Below are positions 59,963 through 64,000 of a stretch of 64,000 bases of DNA, in pieces. The DNA is taken from the NCBI RefSeq assembly GCF_046115515.1, contig NZ_CP175953.1, one strand, 5' to 3'. Every line of letters starts with the position of its first letter. Position 1 is the first letter of the stretch. The position numbers were made by a program, and so were the translations under genes. The stretch comes from Gracilimonas sp017641085 (GTDB taxonomy: Bacteria; Bacteroidota; Rhodothermia; Balneolales; Balneolaceae). The notes under the pieces were generated by a model. The model made no database searches and was not told where the DNA came from. It saw only the letters and a program-made list of their open reading frames with translations.

Positions 59963-61996
59963 TTAAATGAGATTTATTAGCATGTCGATGAGCTTGATGC
60001 CAACGAAGGGAGCGATAATACCGCCCATTCCATAGATCATCAGGTTCCTGCCCAATAGCTTTGCGGCTCCAATAGGCTTGTACTGAACACCTTTCAGTGC
60101 TAATGGAATCAGCAATGGAATGATGATGGCATTAAAGATCACAGCCGACAGTATTGCGGATTCGGGACTGCCCAGGTTCATGATATTCAAACCTCCTAAC
60201 GCAGGGTAGGCAACCATAAACAGTGCCGGAACGATGGCAAAGTATTTAGCAACATCATTGGCAATAGAGAAGGTGGTAACGGTTCCTCGGGTAATGAGCA
60301 ACTGCTTACCGATCTCTACCACTTCAATTAGTTTGGTAGGGTCATTATCCAAGTCAACCATATTACTGGCTTCTTTGGCAGCCTGTGTACCGGTGTTCAT
60401 GGCCACGCCCACATCAGCCTGTGCAAGAGCGGGAGCATCATTGGTTCCGTCTCCCATCATAGCCACCAGTCGTCCTTCTGCCTGCTCTTTTTTAATGTAC
60501 TCGAGCTTATCCTCCGGGGTTGCTTCTGCTATGTAATCATCAACTCCGGCTTTTTCAGCAATGTATTTTGCTGTAAGGGGATTATCACCGGTCACCATCA
60601 CGGTTTTCACACCCATTTTACGGAGACGTTCAAATCGTTCTTCGATGCCTGCTTTTATAATATCCTCAAGCTGTACCGCACCAATGATCTGTTCGTTTTT
60701 AGCCACAACCAGTGGGGTACCTCCATCAGAAGAAATCTGGTCAGTGATATCTTTGATTTCAGTCGGGAAATCGTGTCCTGCATCTTTAGCCATATTTCGC
60801 ATGGCATCTGTTGCTCCCTTACGAATGCGGGTTCCGTCGGAAAGATCAATACCACTACTTCGTGTTTCTGCGGTGAATTTGATGAATTCTACATCACTCT
60901 CATTCGGTTTATTCACAGAAACATTCATTTTTTTAGCCAGCTCAACAATCGACTTACCTTCGGGAGTGGAGTCGGAAAGGGAGCTCAACACACTTAGCTT
61001 AATCAGTTCTTTCTCATCCACGCCGGGAGCAGGGTGAAATTTAGTGGCTTTACGGTTACCAATGGTGATGGTCCCGGTTTTATCCAGTAGCAGGACGTCG
61101 ATATCACCGGCCGTTTCAACTGCTCTACCAGACTTACTGATAACATTAGCCCGTAATGCCCGGTCCATACCGGCAATACCAATAGCCGATAACAATCCGC
61201 CAATGGTTGTTGGTATCAGGCATACGAAGAGAGAAACAAGGGACGCAATGGTTAACGCAGCATTAGCGTACATTGCAAAAGGCTGAAGGGTAACCACTAC
61301 GATCAGGAACACCAACGTAAACGCAGCAAGCAAAATGCTTAAGGCAAGTTCGTTGGGGGTTTTCTGACGTTCAGCACCTTCCACGAGATCAATCATTTTA
61401 TCCAGAAAGGATTCACCGGGATTACTGGTTACTTCAACCACGATACGGTCGGAAAGTACCTTTGTACCTCCGGTAACACCGGACCGATCTCCACCGGCTT
61501 CACGAATAACCGGAGCCGATTCGCCTGTGATAGCCGATTCATCAATCGAGGCTAAACCTTCTATGATCTCTCCATCAGCAGGGATGGTATCTCCGGCTTC
61601 ACAGACAAATCGATCACCTACAGTTAATTCTGAAGACTGTATTTGCTGCTCCTGTCCGTTTTTTAATAACCGGGCTGGAGTTGTAGTCCTTGTTTTTCGA
61701 AGTGAATCTGCCTGGGCTTTTCCTCTGGCTTCTGCAATGGCTTCTGCGAAGTTGGCAAAAAGCAGGGTGAAAAACAGGATCAGAAAAATAGCAAGGTTAT
61801 AACCAAAACTGCCTTGACCGGAACTTCCGAACAAAGTCAGTATCGTTACGATTAGCATTACGGCCGTTCCAATTTCAACCGTAAACATAACCGGGTTTTT
61901 GGCCATCAAATTAGGCTTAAGCTTTATGAAGCTTTGTTTAAAAGCCGTAGAGACCAAATCCGGAGTAAATAAGGATGTTGATTTATCTTTTTTCAT
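59963..61996 (-). CDS. kdpB: Potassium-transporting ATPase ATP-binding subunit B
   Basis: A 677-aa P-type ATPase. The phosphorylation site DKTGTITIGNR (about residue 305), the ITGESAPVI loop and the MMGDGTNDAPALAQADVG hinge are present. KdpB hydrolyses ATP to drive K+ uptake through KdpA. Length and motifs are complete, with no frameshift. It lies between kdpA and kdpC in a tightly spaced operon. Confidence 0.98.
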   Translation of the reverse strand: MKKDKSTSLFTPDLVSTAFKQSFIKLKPNLMAKNPVMFTVEIGTAVMLIVTILTLFGSSGQGSFGYNLAIFLILFFTLLFANFAEAIAEARGKAQADSLRKTRTTTPARLLKNGQEQQIQSSELTVGDRFVCEAGDTIPADGEIIEGLASIDESAITGESAPVIREAGGDRSGVTGGTKVLSDRIVVEVTSNPGESFLDKMIDLVEGAERQKTPNELALSILLAAFTLVFLIVVVTLQPFAMYANAALTIASLVSLFVCLIPTTIGGLLSAIGIAGMDRALRANVISKSGRAVETAGDIDVLLLDKTGTITIGNRKATKFHPAPGVDEKELIKLSVLSSLSDSTPEGKSIVELAKKMNVSVNKPNESDVEFIKFTAETRSSGIDLSDGTRIRKGATDAMRNMAKDAGHDFPTEIKDITDQISSDGGTPLVVAKNEQIIGAVQLEDIIKAGIEERFERLRKMGVKTVMVTGDNPLTAKYIAEKAGVDDYIAEATPEDKLEYIKKEQAEGRLVAMMGDGTNDAPALAQADVGVAMNTGTQAAKEASNMVDLDNDPTKLIEVVEIGKQLLITRGTVTTFSIANDVAKYFAIVPALFMVAYPALGGLNIMNLGSPESAILSAVIFNAIIIPLLIPLALKGVQYKPIGAAKLLGRNLMIYGMGGIIAPFVGIKLIDMLINLI

Positions 61997-62023
61997 GGTT
62001 CTGAGTTCTTTATAAAATGATGA

Positions 62024-63718
62024 TTAAAGCATGAAGTATTCGCCCAGTGGTCCCAATACAAGAGCAGGGAAGAATGCCAGGGCAGCAATAATTACAATTA
62101 CAGCAAATAGGGTGACGCCAAAGGCGAATGAATCTGCTTTCAACGTACCAGCACTTTCAGGCACAAATCGTTTTTTTGCAAGGATGCCAGCAATTGCAAC
62201 CGGGCCGATGATGGGTATGTATCGACCAAAGATGAGTGCGATTCCAGTCGCAATATTCCAGAATGGTGTATTATCACCCAGCCCTTCAAATCCAGAACCG
62301 TTGTTTGCATTGGCTGATGCAAATTCATACACCATTTCGCCAAAACCTCTGAATCCTGGATTATTTAGCCAGCCATAGTCTGGGTTTGCATTAATAAGGT
62401 AGCTGGAAATGGCCGATCCGATCAGAATAATGCCTGGACTAAGCAGTGCAACAATGGAGGCAATTTTCATTTCCTTGGCTTCTACTTTTTTACCTAAGAA
62501 CTCCGGTGTTCGTCCAACCATCAACCCAGATATGAAAACGGCGATAATTACAAACACATAGAAGTTGATAAAGCCTACGCCAACACCGCCATACAAGGCA
62601 TTAATAAACATACCTGTTAAGGTTGCAACTCCTCCAAGCGGCATGAGGCTGTTATGCATAGCATTGACTGAACCATTGGAAGTTGTGGTTGTGGCCACAG
62701 CCCAATAACCGGAGGAAGCGGGCCCAAATCGGGTTTCTTTCCCCTCCATAGCCCCCAATTCCTGAGAGACACCGAGTTCAGCAATTTTAGGGTTTCCATT
62801 CATTTCCCCGGATATTGTAATTGACATCAGTACGATCACACCTACTGTCATTACGGTATAGAATACCCAGGCCAGCCGTTTTTTGTCGGTGTAATACCCG
62901 AAAGCAAATACCATCCCTATGGGAATAAGATAGATTGCAATTTTTTCAAGGATATTGGTAAAGAAGTTTGGATTTTCGAACGGGACCGAGGAGTTGGCTC
63001 CGAAAAACCCACCACCGTTTGTTCCAAGTTGCTTAATAGCAATCTCAGCTGCAGCGGGACCTTTAGCCACCGTTTGCTCATGCCCTTCAAGCGTTGTAAT
63101 GGTTTCCGCTCCTTCAAAAGTCATGGGAGAACCATTCATCAGTAAACCAACACCAAGAAGAATAGCGAGAGGCAGTAATACGTGAGTCATACTACGTATA
63201 AAGAAATTGTAGAAATTTCCAAGTTGCTCGCCGGCTTTAGTTTTAATGGCTTTAAAAATTACGGCAGCAGCGGCCATACCTGTACCGGCACTCACAAACT
63301 GCAAGAAAGCAATTACAGCTATCTGGGAGAAATATGACAATGATGCCTCTCCCGAGTAATGCTGAAGGTTAGCATTCACCACAAAACTGACCGCAGTGTG
63401 AAATGCCAGATCTGGGGTCATAGCTGCGATGTCATCCGGATTAAAGAAAATATATTGCTGAGTAACCAGGATGATCATTGACCATACGAACCAAATGGCG
63501 TTGATGCTCAACAAGATTTTTAAATGCTGTTTCCAGTTCATTTCCACCGTGGGATCAATACCGCCAATCTTGTAAAGGAATTTTTCAATTGGGACGGAAA
63601 AGAAATCAAGAAACGTTTTCTCATTGGTATATACCTTTGCGATATACTTTCCCAAAGGTATGGCCAGTGCGAGTGTGACCAGATATGTAAAAACGATGCC
63701 TAAAATATCAGAATTCAT
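62024..63718 (-). CDS. kdpA: Potassium-transporting ATPase subunit A
   Basis: A 564-aa channel-like subunit with about ten membrane helices. The selectivity-filter regions include QLGTNGGGFFGANSSVPFENP and SANANNGSGFEGL, where K+ is bound. It is the SKT-family part of the Kdp pump. The start lies 15 bp after kdpF. The operon order kdpF-A-B-C is canonical. Confidence 0.98.
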   Translation of the reverse strand: MNSDILGIVFTYLVTLALAIPLGKYIAKVYTNEKTFLDFFSVPIEKFLYKIGGIDPTVEMNWKQHLKILLSINAIWFVWSMIILVTQQYIFFNPDDIAAMTPDLAFHTAVSFVVNANLQHYSGEASLSYFSQIAVIAFLQFVSAGTGMAAAAVIFKAIKTKAGEQLGNFYNFFIRSMTHVLLPLAILLGVGLLMNGSPMTFEGAETITTLEGHEQTVAKGPAAAEIAIKQLGTNGGGFFGANSSVPFENPNFFTNILEKIAIYLIPIGMVFAFGYYTDKKRLAWVFYTVMTVGVIVLMSITISGEMNGNPKIAELGVSQELGAMEGKETRFGPASSGYWAVATTTTSNGSVNAMHNSLMPLGGVATLTGMFINALYGGVGVGFINFYVFVIIAVFISGLMVGRTPEFLGKKVEAKEMKIASIVALLSPGIILIGSAISSYLINANPDYGWLNNPGFRGFGEMVYEFASANANNGSGFEGLGDNTPFWNIATGIALIFGRYIPIIGPVAIAGILAKKRFVPESAGTLKADSFAFGVTLFAVIVIIAALAFFPALVLGPLGEYFML

Positions 63719-63732
63719 GGGTTTTTAGATTA

Positions 63733-63813
63733 TTAGTTAAAATTTTCGGGTCTTATTAGTACATAAAAGAGATACCCGAACGTCAGTAGAGAAAGAATTA
63801 CAAGTGCAAGCAT
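63733..63813 (-). CDS. kdpF: KdpF small membrane subunit
   Basis: A 26-aa single-helix peptide: MLALVILSLLTFGYLFYVLI followed by RPENFN. Size, hydrophobic helix, and position directly upstream of kdpA match KdpF, which stabilises the Kdp complex. It was found by direct reading; the stop is at 63733. Confidence 0.85.
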   Translation of the reverse strand: MLALVILSLLTFGYLFYVLIRPENFN

Positions 63814-63829
63814 GGGAATATTGATTTAG

Positions 63830-63919
63830 TTAAATATTATCGAAGAACTCGATGCTTTGACCAAAGAACCAGTAAATGGCGAGGCCGAAAATGGTAAGTC
63901 CAATCCAAAAAGGAATCAT
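63830..63919 (-). CDS. Small membrane peptide upstream of kdpF
   Basis: A 29-aa peptide with one helix: MIPFWIGLTIFGLAIYWFFG followed by QSIEFFDNI. It is 16 bp upstream of kdpF on the same strand, so it looks like the first gene of the kdp operon. It has no family that I recognise, and it may be a lineage-specific accessory peptide of the pump. Its ATG at 63919 is the only start. The remaining window to 64000 is probably the promoter region. Confidence 0.6.
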   Translation of the reverse strand: MIPFWIGLTIFGLAIYWFFGQSIEFFDNI

Positions 63920-64000
63920 AGTTATGTGTTTTAGTTATGGGTTGATCCCTTCAAAGAAAAAGACGTGCCAAAGCGGATGTTTTTAAGAATATATTTTTAT

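Noticed and set aside
1..64000. CRISPR array, rRNA operon or insertion sequence
   Set aside because: No regularly spaced repeats of suitable length, rRNA sequence or transposase gene was seen.

Overview
The window looks like chromosome of a member of the Balneolales or a related Bacteroidota/Rhodothermota lineage. This rests on recognising family-typical genes: a 58-aa Hc1-type histone H1, a kdp operon with a split KdpD and an interposed outer-membrane protein, and Bacteroidota-style weak use of Shine-Dalgarno sites. It is an inference from gene content, not a phylogeny.

Left flank (1-26.1 kb) is ordinary housekeeping DNA: a partial SGNH hydrolase, an AhpD-like protein, an SDR protein, the haem pair hemH-hemG, an EEP-family lipoprotein, an UMF1-type MFS transporter, the Hc1 protein, a YdbS/YdbT-type PH-domain pair, a HisKA_2 sensor kinase, ettA, a ZIP transporter, two exported beta-propeller proteins, gcvP, DUF1684 and OsmC genes, an LpxH-like phosphatase with a MurG-like glycosyltransferase, and a tandem UspA protein. 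A CAU-anticodon tRNA follows at 26.13-26.21 kb.

Centre (about 26.2-51.65 kb) is an integrated virus-like element of about 25 kb. It starts with a divergent repressor/regulator switch with palindromic operators. An early module follows: small DNA-binding proteins, a CHC2 zinc-finger primase interrupted at a dnaX-type slippery heptamer, and a D5-like primase-helicase. Next comes a cluster of 13 TGAAACA/TGTTTCA iterons that looks like an origin. The late region (31.4-51.6 kb) is one co-directional block: many small proteins with a single C-terminal membrane helix and a basic tail, a transglutaminase-like protein, a peptidoglycan-binding protein, a RadA-like ATPase with a histone-like tail, a 2409-aa RelA/SpoT-methylase-SNF2 fusion, two adjacent candidate capsid proteins, spike-like proteins and a lysis module. 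I see no terminase, portal, tail protein or integrase. The best reading is a temperate, tailless, membrane-containing virus, perhaps with two single-jelly-roll capsid proteins; that reading is a hypothesis.

A low-GC cargo segment (51.65-55.5 kb) carries a DUF3800 protein, a 49-aa Cys/His peptide and two HEPN-type proteins, which suggests defence functions. The right flank (55.5-64 kb) is chromosomal again: the minus-strand kdpF-A-B-C operon, an outer-membrane protein, the KdpD sensor half and a separate sensor histidine kinase. No kdpE is present in the window.
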